From the NCBI GenBank assembly GCA_946497035.1, contig CAMMIW010000007.1, forward strand, positions 46,216-110,215: DNA of 64,000 nt, read 5' to 3'. The stretch's first letter is position 1. The number at the start of each line of letters is the position of its first letter. Position numbers and translations under genes: made by a program. The stretch comes from an uncultured Eubacteriaceae bacterium. Its GTDB lineage: Bacteria; Bacillota; Clostridia; Lachnospirales; CAG-274. Below the pieces are notes generated by a model that was not told where the DNA came from, did not search any database, and saw only the letters and a list, made by a program, of their open reading frames with translations. Of this stretch, positions 44,283 to 53,221 are shown piece by piece.

Positions 44283-44621
44283 TTAAGCTTTTTTAACAAC
44301 AGAAGATTTTAATTTCATAGCACCAAAACCTTCTATTTTACAATCTATGTCGTGATCATCAGGGGCATCATATATAAGCCTTATATTTTTTACTTTTGTA
44401 CCAACTTTTATAGAAGATGAAGCACCTTTAACTTTTAAGTCTTTTATAACAATAACACTATCACCATCATTTAATATGTTGCCATTAGCATCTTTAATAA
44501 CATTTTCTTCTTCTACTGTATCTTTGTTCCATTCATAAGCACATTCTGGGCATATTAATAAATTTCCGTCTTCGTAAGTATATTGTGAGTTACATTTTGG
44601 GCAGTTTGGTAAATTTTCCAT
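44283..44621 (-). CDS. yjdM: YjdM/PhnA-family zinc-ribbon protein
   Basis: Small soluble 112-residue protein. An N-terminal zinc ribbon with CPKC and CPEC ([20 protein letters not shown]) is followed by a short KOW/SH3-like domain with [21 protein letters not shown] written here as [16 protein letters not shown], and [20 protein letters not shown]. The name PhnA/alkylphosphonate utilisation is historical; homologues are not needed for C-P bond cleavage and the role is unknown. GGAGGAT precedes ATG 44621. Confidence 0.9.
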   Translation of the reverse strand: MENLPNCPKCNSQYTYEDGNLLICPECAYEWNKDTVEEENVIKDANGNILNDGDSVIVIKDLKVKGASSSIKVGTKVKNIRLIYDAPDDHDIDCKIEGFGAMKLKSSVVKKA

Positions 44622-44636
44622 TTTTTATCCTCCATA

Positions 44637-45131
44637 TTACATAATAGTTATTAATATATTTTTATTTTGTTGTTTTGCTTGATAAAAAAATCTTTTTAAT
44701 TCATCAAAGGCCATTTCTAGTTGTTCAAACAAAAGTTCTTTATCTTCTTTAAGCCATATATTAGGAAAAATTTGTTTTTCATCAAAAATTTTAGGGTTAA
44801 AACTAATGTTATTAATATTTATTTTTTCTATTTCTTCAAGTATTTTTGATATTTCTTCCTTTCTTATATATGCTATATATTCTTCTGTATTAAAATTTAT
44901 ATCACCAAATATAAAAGCACTTTTTGCATAATCTTCAAAATTTGTTTTGTCATAAATAGGGTCTTCTTTTGAAGATATAAGAAAATAAAGGCCATTCCAT
45001 ATAGTATCTATATCACAACAAGGTATATCATCATCTAATAAATCATCTATTTTTTCATATAAACTATTAGCATCTAATTTTTCTAGCTGTTTTAACAAAA
45101 AGTCATCTATAATAAAATAGTTAGCTATCAT
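44637..45131 (-). CDS. DUF1877/YfbM-like protein
   Basis: Soluble 164-residue acidic protein with the DUF1877 pattern: MIANYFIIDDFLLKQLEKLD at the start, IDTIWNGLYFLISSKEDP with the conserved Trp, FIFGDINFNTEEYIAYIRKE, and a C-terminal helical part. Function unknown. ATG at 45131 lies eight bases after a GGAAAGG ribosome site on the minus strand, inside the 3' end of the ygiQ gene; the longer frame from 45158 is rejected. Confidence 0.7.
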   Translation of the reverse strand: MIANYFIIDDFLLKQLEKLDANSLYEKIDDLLDDDIPCCDIDTIWNGLYFLISSKEDPIYDKTNFEDYAKSAFIFGDINFNTEEYIAYIRKEEISKILEEIEKININNISFNPKIFDEKQIFPNIWLKEDKELLFEQLEMAFDELKRFFYQAKQQNKNILITIM

Positions 45132-45132
45132 T

Positions 45133-47055
45133 TTATTTACCTTTCCTTTTATGAACATTTCTTATAGTTTTTTTCTTTTTAGGTTCTTTTTTTATTTCTT
45201 TAGTTTTTTTGTTGTTTTTACTAGTTGTGTTTTTGTTGTAAAATTCTTTTTCAGAAGCATTTTTTCTAGGGCGTATTAAACAGTGTTTATCAAAGCCTAC
45301 TAAGTCCATACGGTTAGCTTTTTTTAGAGCCTCTAAAACTAAATCATAATTTTTAGGCAACCTATATTGCATTAATGCTCGTTGCATAGCTTTTTCGTGT
45401 GGATTTTTAGGTACATAAACAGGGCTCATATCTCTAGGGTCTAACTCTGTATAATACATACAAGTAGATAAAGTCATAGGGGTAGGGTAAAAATCTTGCA
45501 CTTGCTCAGGCATATAACCTAAATCTCTTAAATATTCGGCAAGCTCTATAGCGGCAGATAAATCGCTACCTGGGTGGCTACTCATAAGATAAGGCACAAG
45601 ATATTGTTCTTTACCTAGTTGTTTATTTACATCATAATATTTTTTAACAAACTTTTCATATACATTTTTAGATGGTTTACCCATTTTTGATAAAACTTTA
45701 TCAGATATATGCTCAGGTGCAACTTTTAATTGTCCGCTAACGTGGTGTTCACAAAGTTCTTCAAAAAATTGTTTATTATTTTTATCGTGTATAAGATAAT
45801 CGTATCTAATACCTGAACGTATAAATACTTTTTTAACTTTTGGTATTTTTCTAAGCTTTTGTAAAAGTTTTAAATAATCTGTATGGTCTATTTTTAATTT
45901 TTGACAAGGCTCAGGAAAAAGACATTGCTTATGTGGACAAGCACCTTTATCAAACTGTTTGTCACAGGCAGGACCTCTAAAATTTGCAGTAGGGCCACCT
46001 ACATCGTGGATATAACCTTTAAAATCAGGCTCCCAAACTAGTTTTTCGGCCTCTTTAATGATTGATTGATGGCTACGACCTTGCACAACTCTACCTTGAT
46101 GAAAGGTTAATGCACAAAAATTACAACCACCAAAGCAACCACGGTTTGATATAAGGCTAAATTTTACTTCTTCTATAGCGGGCACTCCACCATCTTTTTC
46201 ATAAATAGGGTGATATGTTCTCATATATGGTAAACTATAAGAATTATCAAATTCACTAGTTGTAAGAGGCATAGAAGGTTTATTTTGAACAACGTAACAA
46301 TCATTATAAGGCTCTATAAGCATTTTAGATATAACTGCATCTGTATTTTCATATTGTTTTAAAAAGCTTTCGGCATAAACTTTTTTATCTGAACATATTT
46401 CTTTATAGGAAGGTAACATTATATAATCTTCGTAAATATTTTCTAATGTTTTCGTTTTATAAACTGTACCTTTTACATATGTTATTTGTTCTATTGGTAT
46501 GCCACTTGCCAAACTTTCCGCAAGTTCTACTATTTGATGTTCGCCCATACCAAACATTAATATATCTGCCTGAGAATCTAAAAGTATAGAACGGCGAACT
46601 TTATTATCCCAATAATCATAATGAGATAGCCTTCTAAGGCTTGCCTCTATACCACCTATCATAATAGGGATATTTTTAAAGGCTTCTCTTATTTTTTGAC
46701 AATATACTATTGTAGCTCTATCTGGCCTAAGACCACCTTTACCACCTGGTGAATATAAATCTTTTTCTCTTCTTTTTTTAGCTACGCTATAATGATTAAC
46801 CATAGAATCTATGTTACCACCTGTAACTAAAAAGGCAAGTTTAGGTTTGCCTAGTTTTTTAAAGTCATCTGTATTTTTCCAGTTAGGCTGTGCTATTATA
46901 CCTATTTTAAACCCTTTACTTTCTAAAAGCCTAGCTATAATAGCAGCACCAAAAGAGGGGTGGTCTACATAAGCATCTCCTGTAATAAGTATAAAATCTA
47001 GCTCTTCCCAACCTCTTTTAGTCATATCTTCTTTACAAATTGGTAAAAAACTCAT
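45133..47055 (-). CDS. ygiQ: YgiQ family radical SAM protein
   Basis: The 640-residue protein has an N-terminal YgiQ domain ([20 protein letters not shown]) and a radical SAM core whose cluster motif is [18 protein letters not shown] (CxxxCxxC). [16 protein letters not shown] and [20 protein letters not shown] are typical of the family, and the C-terminus ends in a Lys-rich tail. The reaction is unknown. AAGGAG before ATG 47055. Its neighbours on the minus strand are an rRNA methyltransferase upstream and the DUF1877-like gene downstream, with almost no gaps. Confidence 0.93.
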   Translation of the reverse strand: MSFLPICKEDMTKRGWEELDFILITGDAYVDHPSFGAAIIARLLESKGFKIGIIAQPNWKNTDDFKKLGKPKLAFLVTGGNIDSMVNHYSVAKKRREKDLYSPGGKGGLRPDRATIVYCQKIREAFKNIPIMIGGIEASLRRLSHYDYWDNKVRRSILLDSQADILMFGMGEHQIVELAESLASGIPIEQITYVKGTVYKTKTLENIYEDYIMLPSYKEICSDKKVYAESFLKQYENTDAVISKMLIEPYNDCYVVQNKPSMPLTTSEFDNSYSLPYMRTYHPIYEKDGGVPAIEEVKFSLISNRGCFGGCNFCALTFHQGRVVQGRSHQSIIKEAEKLVWEPDFKGYIHDVGGPTANFRGPACDKQFDKGACPHKQCLFPEPCQKLKIDHTDYLKLLQKLRKIPKVKKVFIRSGIRYDYLIHDKNNKQFFEELCEHHVSGQLKVAPEHISDKVLSKMGKPSKNVYEKFVKKYYDVNKQLGKEQYLVPYLMSSHPGSDLSAAIELAEYLRDLGYMPEQVQDFYPTPMTLSTCMYYTELDPRDMSPVYVPKNPHEKAMQRALMQYRLPKNYDLVLEALKKANRMDLVGFDKHCLIRPRKNASEKEFYNKNTTSKNNKKTKEIKKEPKKKKTIRNVHKRKGK

Positions 47056-47065
47056 ATTAATCTCC

Positions 47066-48427
47066 TTACATTCTCCAACCAGATAAATATTTATTTTTTA
47101 GCCTGCCTTTTTGTACTTTGCCCCAACCAATAGGATATTTATCTATACATATAAGATGCCAACCATCTTGGTTAGTGTTTACGGCAAAGCTTTCTCCTTT
47201 TAAATATCTAGTTAGATTTTCATCGTTTATATTAAATGAAATTGTATATTTTGCATTTTCTTTTTTTAAGCCCATAGCAAAAGCTTGTGAAGGCTCAAAA
47301 CGTTTTGTTTTTAGCTCTCCTAAATAAAAGCCACTTCTTACTACTCTAAGGCCACTTAAATCTATACCATTAGGGATAGTAAAAACACTTGTTTTATGTA
47401 TTTCTATATTATTATATAGTGGTATATTTAGGTTTTGTTTAAAAAAGGCTTCCATATCAATAAGCTCTTTTTTGTTAGCTTGTTTTATTTGAGCTATACT
47501 TTCATTTTTAGGTGTACCTTTTTTTCTAATTAATGCAAGAAAATGGCCTTCACCTTTTATTTTATATGGCATAAGACGTCCACATTTTTCTATACCATCT
47601 ACTATATTATTTGCTTTTATCCATTCTTTTCTACCATTTTCAAAGCCACAAGATTTATCAAAATCTATAAGCTCAAAATCGGTATTTTCAAGCAAAAATT
47701 CGTTTATCATTTGTTCATTTTCTTCAGGTGCAAATGTGCAAGTAGAATAGGCTATTATGCCACCATTATCTAACATATCTTTAGCATAGTATAAAATTTC
47801 TCTTTGTAGGTTACAACAAAATTCTGTTTTATGAGTTTCCCAACTTTTTATAGCCTCTTTATCTTTTCTAAACATACCTTCTCCAGAGCAAGGAGCATCT
47901 ACTATAATTTTATTAAAATAGCTTTTAAATTTTTTAGCTAAATTTTTAGGTGTTTCGTTAGTTACAATAGCATTATAAACACCATTTATTTCTATATTTT
48001 TAAGAAGAGCTTTACACCTTGTAGCACTAATATCATTTGTAACTAAAACACCAGTACCTTGTAATTTAGCTGCTATTTGAGTGCTTTTACCACCAGGAGC
48101 GGCACACATATCTAAAACTTTATCTCCTTTTTCTATAGGTAACATAGCACCAGTAGACATAGCACTAGGCTCTTGTATATAAAATAAACCTGCGTTATAA
48201 TAAGGGCTTTTAGCAGGGCGTTCATCTTCATAATAAAAGCCTGTATCACACCAAGGTATAGGCTCTAAATTAAAGGTTAATAAATTTTTTAAGTCTGTAG
48301 GGTTTATTTTTAATGTATTAGCTCTAAGCCCTTGATAGTTTTTATCTTCAAAACTTTTTATATATTCGTCAAAATCTTTTCTTAAAAGATTTTTCATTTT
48401 TTCTATATATTTTATAGGTAAATCCAT
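47066..48427 (-). CDS. RsmF/NOL1-NOP2-sun family 16S rRNA m5C methyltransferase
   Basis: SAM-dependent cytosine-C5 methyltransferase of 453 residues. SAM-binding motif [31 protein letters not shown] with the first catalytic cysteine region, and the second cysteine in [15 protein letters not shown] are intact. The C-terminal part (about 310-450) has the RsmF_B/PUA-like fold, with [26 protein letters not shown] precedes ATG 48427. Family and chemistry are clear; the exact target (C1407-type in E. coli RsmF) is inferred. Confidence 0.92.
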   Translation of the reverse strand: MDLPIKYIEKMKNLLRKDFDEYIKSFEDKNYQGLRANTLKINPTDLKNLLTFNLEPIPWCDTGFYYEDERPAKSPYYNAGLFYIQEPSAMSTGAMLPIEKGDKVLDMCAAPGGKSTQIAAKLQGTGVLVTNDISATRCKALLKNIEINGVYNAIVTNETPKNLAKKFKSYFNKIIVDAPCSGEGMFRKDKEAIKSWETHKTEFCCNLQREILYYAKDMLDNGGIIAYSTCTFAPEENEQMINEFLLENTDFELIDFDKSCGFENGRKEWIKANNIVDGIEKCGRLMPYKIKGEGHFLALIRKKGTPKNESIAQIKQANKKELIDMEAFFKQNLNIPLYNNIEIHKTSVFTIPNGIDLSGLRVVRSGFYLGELKTKRFEPSQAFAMGLKKENAKYTISFNINDENLTRYLKGESFAVNTNQDGWHLICIDKYPIGWGKVQKGRLKNKYLSGWRM

Positions 48428-48483
48428 TTTTTCAGTCCTTTTATTTTAGTATAAAATATAGTTGCCTATGTTTTATACATAGG

Positions 48484-49089
48484 CTATACTGTTTTATTTT
48501 TATTATATTGTTGTAGCATATAATCTTTTTGATAATCTAAAACTTTAGGTATATAGTTTTGTGTTTCTTTAAAAGGTGGTACACCATCATATTTAGATAC
48601 ATTGCCAGGGCCTGCATTATAAGCGGCAAGAGCAAGTTGTACATCACCATTAAATCTGTCAAGTTGTTTTTTTAAATATTTTGTACCACCGTCTATATTT
48701 TGTTCTATATCATAGGCATTAGTAACACCAAGGCTTGCAGCAGTATTTGGCATAAGCTGCATAAGCCCCATTGCACCAGATGATGATGTAGCATTAGGGT
48801 TAAAATTACTTTCTTGACGTATAACCGCCGCTATAAGGGTTTCGTCTATGCCATATTTATCTGATGCTTCAGATATAGCATCTCTTATAGCTTGAGAAAC
48901 TTGGCTTTCTGGTATACCGTTTTTTTCATAATCATTTAAAATTTGAGAAAAAGATTTTTCTTCCGATTTACTTTTTTCTTCATCTATGTTATTATTATAA
49001 CGATATGTTTTATTTGTAATAGGGATAGGTATTTTAGATTCTATATTGGAAATAATTTCATTATAGATACTATTTACATTAATATTCAT
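48484..49089 (-). CDS. Soluble-lytic-transglycosylase-like wall hydrolase
   Basis: The 201-residue protein has a C-terminal Slt domain from about 65. Catalytic glutamate in [13 protein letters not shown], then [20 protein letters not shown] and [19 protein letters not shown] are the hallmark motifs for cleaving the MurNAc-GlcNAc bond. There is no clear signal peptide: the first 60 residues are charged and rich in Asn, Ile and Ser. That pattern resembles transglycosylases exported by unusual routes or linked to flagella or spores. GGGAGAT precedes ATG 49089. Confidence 0.88.
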   Translation of the reverse strand: MNINVNSIYNEIISNIESKIPIPITNKTYRYNNNIDEEKSKSEEKSFSQILNDYEKNGIPESQVSQAIRDAISEASDKYGIDETLIAAVIRQESNFNPNATSSSGAMGLMQLMPNTAASLGVTNAYDIEQNIDGGTKYLKKQLDRFNGDVQLALAAYNAGPGNVSKYDGVPPFKETQNYIPKVLDYQKDYMLQQYNKNKTV

Positions 49090-49260
49090 AATAATCTCCC
49101 TTCATTATCTTTTCATAAGCATATATTTTAATTGTAATACAAAACTACAAAAAATTCAACTATTAATTTATACTATTAAATTTAATTAACGTATAACTTA
49201 ATTTTTTACAGTAAAAAATGTAAATATAATTTTTATTATATATGAAAGATAGAGGTAAAA

Positions 49261-51642
49261 ATGAACGAAAAAGCTTTAAAAACTTTAGAATTTGATAAAA
49301 TAATAGAAAAAATAGCTAGTTTTGCAAGCTCTTCTGTTGGTAAAGAAAAGGTAAGAGGTTTAAAACCTAGCAATAATATAAAAGAAATAGAAATTTGGCA
49401 AAAAGAAACTTCTCAATCTGTTAGTATGATACTTAAAAAAGGTTCTTTAAAAATAGGTGGACTTAGAGATATAAATCCATTTTTACAAAGAACGGCTATA
49501 GGTGGTAGCTTAAATTTTGAAGAGCTTTTAAATATAGCGGATTTTTTAAGTGCTTGTAAAAGAGCAAAAGACTATGCTAAAAGCGAAAATAAATATGATG
49601 TATATGATGCTTTAGAGCCTAAATTTGAAATTATAGAGCCTATAGAAAGTCTAGATAAAGAAATAACAAGATGTATAATATCTGATACAGAGATGTCTGA
49701 TGATGCTAGCTCTAAGCTTAGAGAAATAAGACGAGATATAAAGCTAGCTAATGATAGAATTAGGTTAGAGCTTAACAAAATAATACAATCTAACACATAT
49801 AAAAATATGTTACAAGATCCTGTTATTACAGTTAAAAGTGATAGATATTGTATACCTGTTAAAGCAGAATATAAAAATTCATTTTCTGGTATGGTTCACG
49901 ATCAATCGGCAACAGGAGCTACTGTTTTTATGGAGCCTACAAGCGTTGTTATGCTTAATAATAAAATAAAAGAGCTACACGGAGATGAAATACAAGAGAT
50001 AAACAGAATACTTAAAAAATTATCTGAAATGGTAAATGAGCATAGAGATATTTTGCTTAGCAATTTGGTTGTTTTAACAGAAATAGATTTTATATTTGCA
50101 AAAGGGGAATATTCTATAAGTATTAATGGTACAGAGCCTATTTTTAATGAAAAAGGATATATAAATATTAAAAAGGCAAGACATCCCCTATTAGATCCTA
50201 CAAAAGTTGTATCTACAGATATTTATTTAGGAGATGAATTTACAACTCTTCTTATAACAGGGCCTAATACAGGTGGTAAAACTGTATCTTTAAAAACAAT
50301 TGGTTTATTTACACTAATGGGGCAAGCAGGGCTTCATATATCTGCCTTTGATAAATCAGAACTTGCTGTTTTTGATAACGTATTTTCTGATATAGGTGAT
50401 GAGCAAAGTATAGAGCAAAGCCTTAGTACATTTTCTGCCCATATGACAAATATAGTATCTATATTAGATGAGGTAACAGATAATTCTCTTGTGCTTTTAG
50501 ATGAGCTTGGGGCAGGCACAGATCCTACAGAGGGTGCTTGTCTTGCTATGGCTATTATACAATATTTACATGATAGAGCTATAAGAACGGCTGTTACTAC
50601 CCATTATAGTGAGCTTAAAGTTTTTGCTATATCTACAGAAGGTGTATCTAATGCCTCTTGTGAGTTTGATGTTAAAACTCTTCGCCCAACTTATCGTCTT
50701 TTAATAGGTGTACCTGGTAAAAGTAATGCTTTTGCCATATCTAAAAGGTTAGGCTTACCAGATTATATTATAGAAGATGCTAAAAATTTACTTAGCAAAG
50801 AAGACACAAAATTTGAAGATGTTATAACAGATCTTGAAATAAACAAAAAATCTTTAATGATAGAAAAAGAAAGGGCAGAAAGCTACAGATTAGAGGCAGA
50901 AAGGCTTAAAAAAGATGTAGAAAACCAAAAACAAAAAACTAGAGAGCAAAAAGAAAAAATACTTTTTAAAGCTACGGAAGATGCAAAAAGGATAGTAGCT
51001 CAAGCTAAAATAGATGCAGATAACATTGTAAAAGAAATACAAAAATTAGCTAAAGAAAAAGCAAACCAAAATGATATTAATAGTCAAAGGCAAAAACTGA
51101 AAGATAAATTATCTAAGCTAGATGATAGGCTAGATAAATTTAATAGTAAAAACGCTCAAAAACGTGTTATACCTAAAAATCTTAAAAAAGGGGATAGAGT
51201 TTTTATACATTCTTTAAATCAGTCTGGTACGGTAACAAGCGAGCCTAACCAAAAAGGTGAAGTTATGGTTATGGCGGGTATTATGAATATAAAAACTAAC
51301 ATAAAAGATTTATCTTTAGATACAACTTATGTAGAACCTAAAAAAGAGCCACCAAAACCTAAAAGAACGGCTAGCTTTAAAAACACAAAATCTATGAATG
51401 TTTCTTATGAAATAGATTTAAGAGGCCTTTATGTAGATGAGGCTATAGAAAAGGTAGATAAATTTATAGATGATGCTTTTTTAGCAGGTATGGATACAAT
51501 AAGCCTTATACACGGTAAAGGAACAGGTGCTTTAAGAACAGGTATACACGAGTATTTAAGACGTCATAGCAGAGTTAAAAAATATCGTTTAGGTGAATTT
51601 GGCGAAGGTGATGCAGGTGTTACTATTGTAGAGCTTAAATAA
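49261..51642 (+). CDS. mutS2: MutS2 ATPase / Smr endonuclease
   Basis: DNA- and ribosome-acting MutS paralogue of 793 residues that lacks the mismatch-recognition domain. Lever/core region at about 1-310, Walker A ITGPNTGGKTVSLKTIG, Walker B VLLDELGAGTDPTEG, TTHYSELKVFA, a long coiled coil at about 520-630 rich in Lys/Glu, a KOW-like stretch (LKKGDRVFIHSLNQSGTVTS), and a C-terminal Smr domain with DLRGLYVDEAIEKV and HGKGTGALRTGI. In Bacillus it suppresses recombination and splits collided ribosomes. AGAGG precedes ATG 49261. All parts are present. Confidence 0.96.
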   Translation: MNEKALKTLEFDKIIEKIASFASSSVGKEKVRGLKPSNNIKEIEIWQKETSQSVSMILKKGSLKIGGLRDINPFLQRTAIGGSLNFEELLNIADFLSACKRAKDYAKSENKYDVYDALEPKFEIIEPIESLDKEITRCIISDTEMSDDASSKLREIRRDIKLANDRIRLELNKIIQSNTYKNMLQDPVITVKSDRYCIPVKAEYKNSFSGMVHDQSATGATVFMEPTSVVMLNNKIKELHGDEIQEINRILKKLSEMVNEHRDILLSNLVVLTEIDFIFAKGEYSISINGTEPIFNEKGYINIKKARHPLLDPTKVVSTDIYLGDEFTTLLITGPNTGGKTVSLKTIGLFTLMGQAGLHISAFDKSELAVFDNVFSDIGDEQSIEQSLSTFSAHMTNIVSILDEVTDNSLVLLDELGAGTDPTEGACLAMAIIQYLHDRAIRTAVTTHYSELKVFAISTEGVSNASCEFDVKTLRPTYRLLIGVPGKSNAFAISKRLGLPDYIIEDAKNLLSKEDTKFEDVITDLEINKKSLMIEKERAESYRLEAERLKKDVENQKQKTREQKEKILFKATEDAKRIVAQAKIDADNIVKEIQKLAKEKANQNDINSQRQKLKDKLSKLDDRLDKFNSKNAQKRVIPKNLKKGDRVFIHSLNQSGTVTSEPNQKGEVMVMAGIMNIKTNIKDLSLDTTYVEPKKEPPKPKRTASFKNTKSMNVSYEIDLRGLYVDEAIEKVDKFIDDAFLAGMDTISLIHGKGTGALRTGIHEYLRRHSRVKKYRLGEFGEGDAGVTIVELK

Positions 51643-51728
51643 TATTATAAAAAATTAAAAAAATATTCATTTTTAATTAATATTTAGATGATAAAATTTT
51701 TCATAATATTAAAAAGGGAGAAGATTTT

Positions 51729-52415
51729 ATGAGCAAATTAAAAATATTAGTAGTAGACGATGATGAACATATTGCAGAGCTTATAAGCTTATATTTAAAC
51801 AAAGAAGGATATGAAACTAGAGAGGTTTATAGCGGTAGAAAGGCTATAGAAGAATTTTCTAATTTTTCTCCCCATTTAGTTTTATTAGACATTATGTTGC
51901 CAGAGATAGATGGTTATCAAATATGTAGAGAGATTAGAAAAATAAGCTCTGTTCCTATAATAATGCTTACGGCTAAAGGTGAAATATTTGATAAAGTTTT
52001 AGGCCTTGAGCTTGGGGCAGATGATTATATCGTTAAGCCTTTTGATAGTAAAGAGTTAGTAGCAAGGGTTAAAGCGGTGCTTAGGAGATTTGATAATAAA
52101 GATGATATAAAACAATCTAATCAAATAGTTGTGCCTAATATGACTATAAATCCTTCTACTTATGTTGTAACATATCACGGTACGCAGCTAGAGCTACCAC
52201 CAAAAGAATTTGAGCTTTTAAATTTTTTAGCACAACACCCTAACCAAGTTTTTACTAGAGAGCAGCTTTTAGATAAAATATGGGGATATGAATTTATAGG
52301 AGATACAAGAACGGTAGACGTACACGTTAAAAGGCTTAGAGAAAAAATGCCTTATGAAGATGTTTGGAGCTTAAAAACTGTTTGGGGAGTTGGCTATAAA
52401 TTTGAAAATAAATAG
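51729..52415 (+). CDS. OmpR/PhoB-type response regulator (orphan)
   Basis: The 228-residue regulator has a receiver domain (1-118) with acidic pocket DDD at 10-12, phospho-acceptor Asp54 in LLDIMLPE, Thr80 and Lys102 in IVKPFD, and a winged-helix DNA-binding domain (about 130-226: LELPPKEFELLNFLAQHPNQ, TVDVHVKRLREKM). No histidine kinase follows: the next gene is secG after 111 bp. The kinase must be elsewhere or the regulator may be unpaired. AAGGGAG precedes ATG 51729. Confidence 0.93.
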   Translation: MSKLKILVVDDDEHIAELISLYLNKEGYETREVYSGRKAIEEFSNFSPHLVLLDIMLPEIDGYQICREIRKISSVPIIMLTAKGEIFDKVLGLELGADDYIVKPFDSKELVARVKAVLRRFDNKDDIKQSNQIVVPNMTINPSTYVVTYHGTQLELPPKEFELLNFLAQHPNQVFTREQLLDKIWGYEFIGDTRTVDVHVKRLREKMPYEDVWSLKTVWGVGYKFENK

Positions 52416-52526
52416 TTTATTTAATAGTAATGATTTTTTAAAATACAAAAATATGTAAAAAATTGATTGATATATATCTTCTATTATGATAAAATAAAAA
52501 AAGTGATTTTTTTAGGAGGTAAAAAA

Positions 52527-53063
52527 ATGAATGAAAATACAGAAACTAGTGTTCAAGAAACTAGTGTAGAACAAACAACAGTTCAAACTGAAAATACAGA
52601 TACAGCTACACAACAAGAAACTTTAGCTATAGAGCCTAGAGGTGCAATAGAAGAAACAGAGGGAAAACAAGTTGCTATAGAAGGTGAGATTTTACCAGAT
52701 GAAACATCATCAAATGAAAGCGAAAGTGCATCTGAAGGTGCATCTAGTGAAACGTCCTCTGGCGAAGGTACAGAAACAACTACTTCAACTACAACACCTG
52801 CCGAGCCTACAGGTATGAGTATACCTTTTATCGGCCTTTCTGTTATACAATGTGTAGTTGCATTTTTGCTTATTGTTGTTGTTTTACAACAGTCTAAATC
52901 TGCATCTAGTATGACATCTAGTTCTATGGCGGGTAGCGGAGATAACCAATCATATTGGAACCAAAATAAAGGTAGAAGTAAAGAAAGTAAATTAGCTAGA
53001 ATAACTGTTATACTTGGCGTAATATTTTTTATTGTAACAATTGCTTTAGGTTTTGTAAGATAA
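52527..53063 (+). CDS. secG: SecG preprotein translocase subunit with long acidic N-terminal extension
   Basis: SecG assists SecYE in export. The last ~80 residues match SecG: helix 1 at about 100-120 (IPFIGLSVIQCVVAFLLIVV), the LQQSKSASSMTSSSMAGSG loop, and helix 2 at about 157-176 (ARITVILGVIFFIVTIALGF). The first ~97 residues are an unusual tail rich in Thr, Ser, Glu and Gln with no hydrophobic stretch. AGGAGG (52514-52519) is seven bases before ATG 52527, so the tail is translated; the 60 bases further upstream are not. In the known topology both SecG ends face outside, so the tail would be extracytoplasmic. Followed by rnr, the usual secG-rnr order. Confidence 0.85.
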   Translation: MNENTETSVQETSVEQTTVQTENTDTATQQETLAIEPRGAIEETEGKQVAIEGEILPDETSSNESESASEGASSETSSGEGTETTTSTTTPAEPTGMSIPFIGLSVIQCVVAFLLIVVVLQQSKSASSMTSSSMAGSGDNQSYWNQNKGRSKESKLARITVILGVIFFIVTIALGFVR

Positions 53064-53087
53064 TTTTTATAGAGCCAATATATTTAA

Positions 53088-53113
53088 GCTGTAGACTTTG
53101 TCTACAGCCTTTC
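53088..53113 (+). terminator. Terminator after secG
   Basis: GCTGTAGAC and GTCTACAGC pair around TTT (53088-53108), followed by CTTTC. The T-run is weak, so some read-through into rnr is possible. Confidence 0.65.
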
Positions 53114-53140
53114 TATGTTAGATATTTTAATGTTTTATCG

Positions 53141-53169
53141 TTGTAAAAATTATAAAAACCTTGTATAAT
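53141..53169 (+). promoter_or_regulatory. Promoter for rnr
   Basis: TTGTAA (53141-53146), 17-base spacer, TATAAT (53164-53169) with a TG one base before it (extended -10). Confidence 0.6.
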
Positions 53170-53221
53170 AATTTTAAATATATAAAATAATAACTAAAAA
53201 TAGCACATAGGAGGTGTTAAA

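Noticed and set aside
52467..52526. Upstream extension of secG
   Set aside because: It contains the AGGAGG ribosome site; translation starts at 52527.
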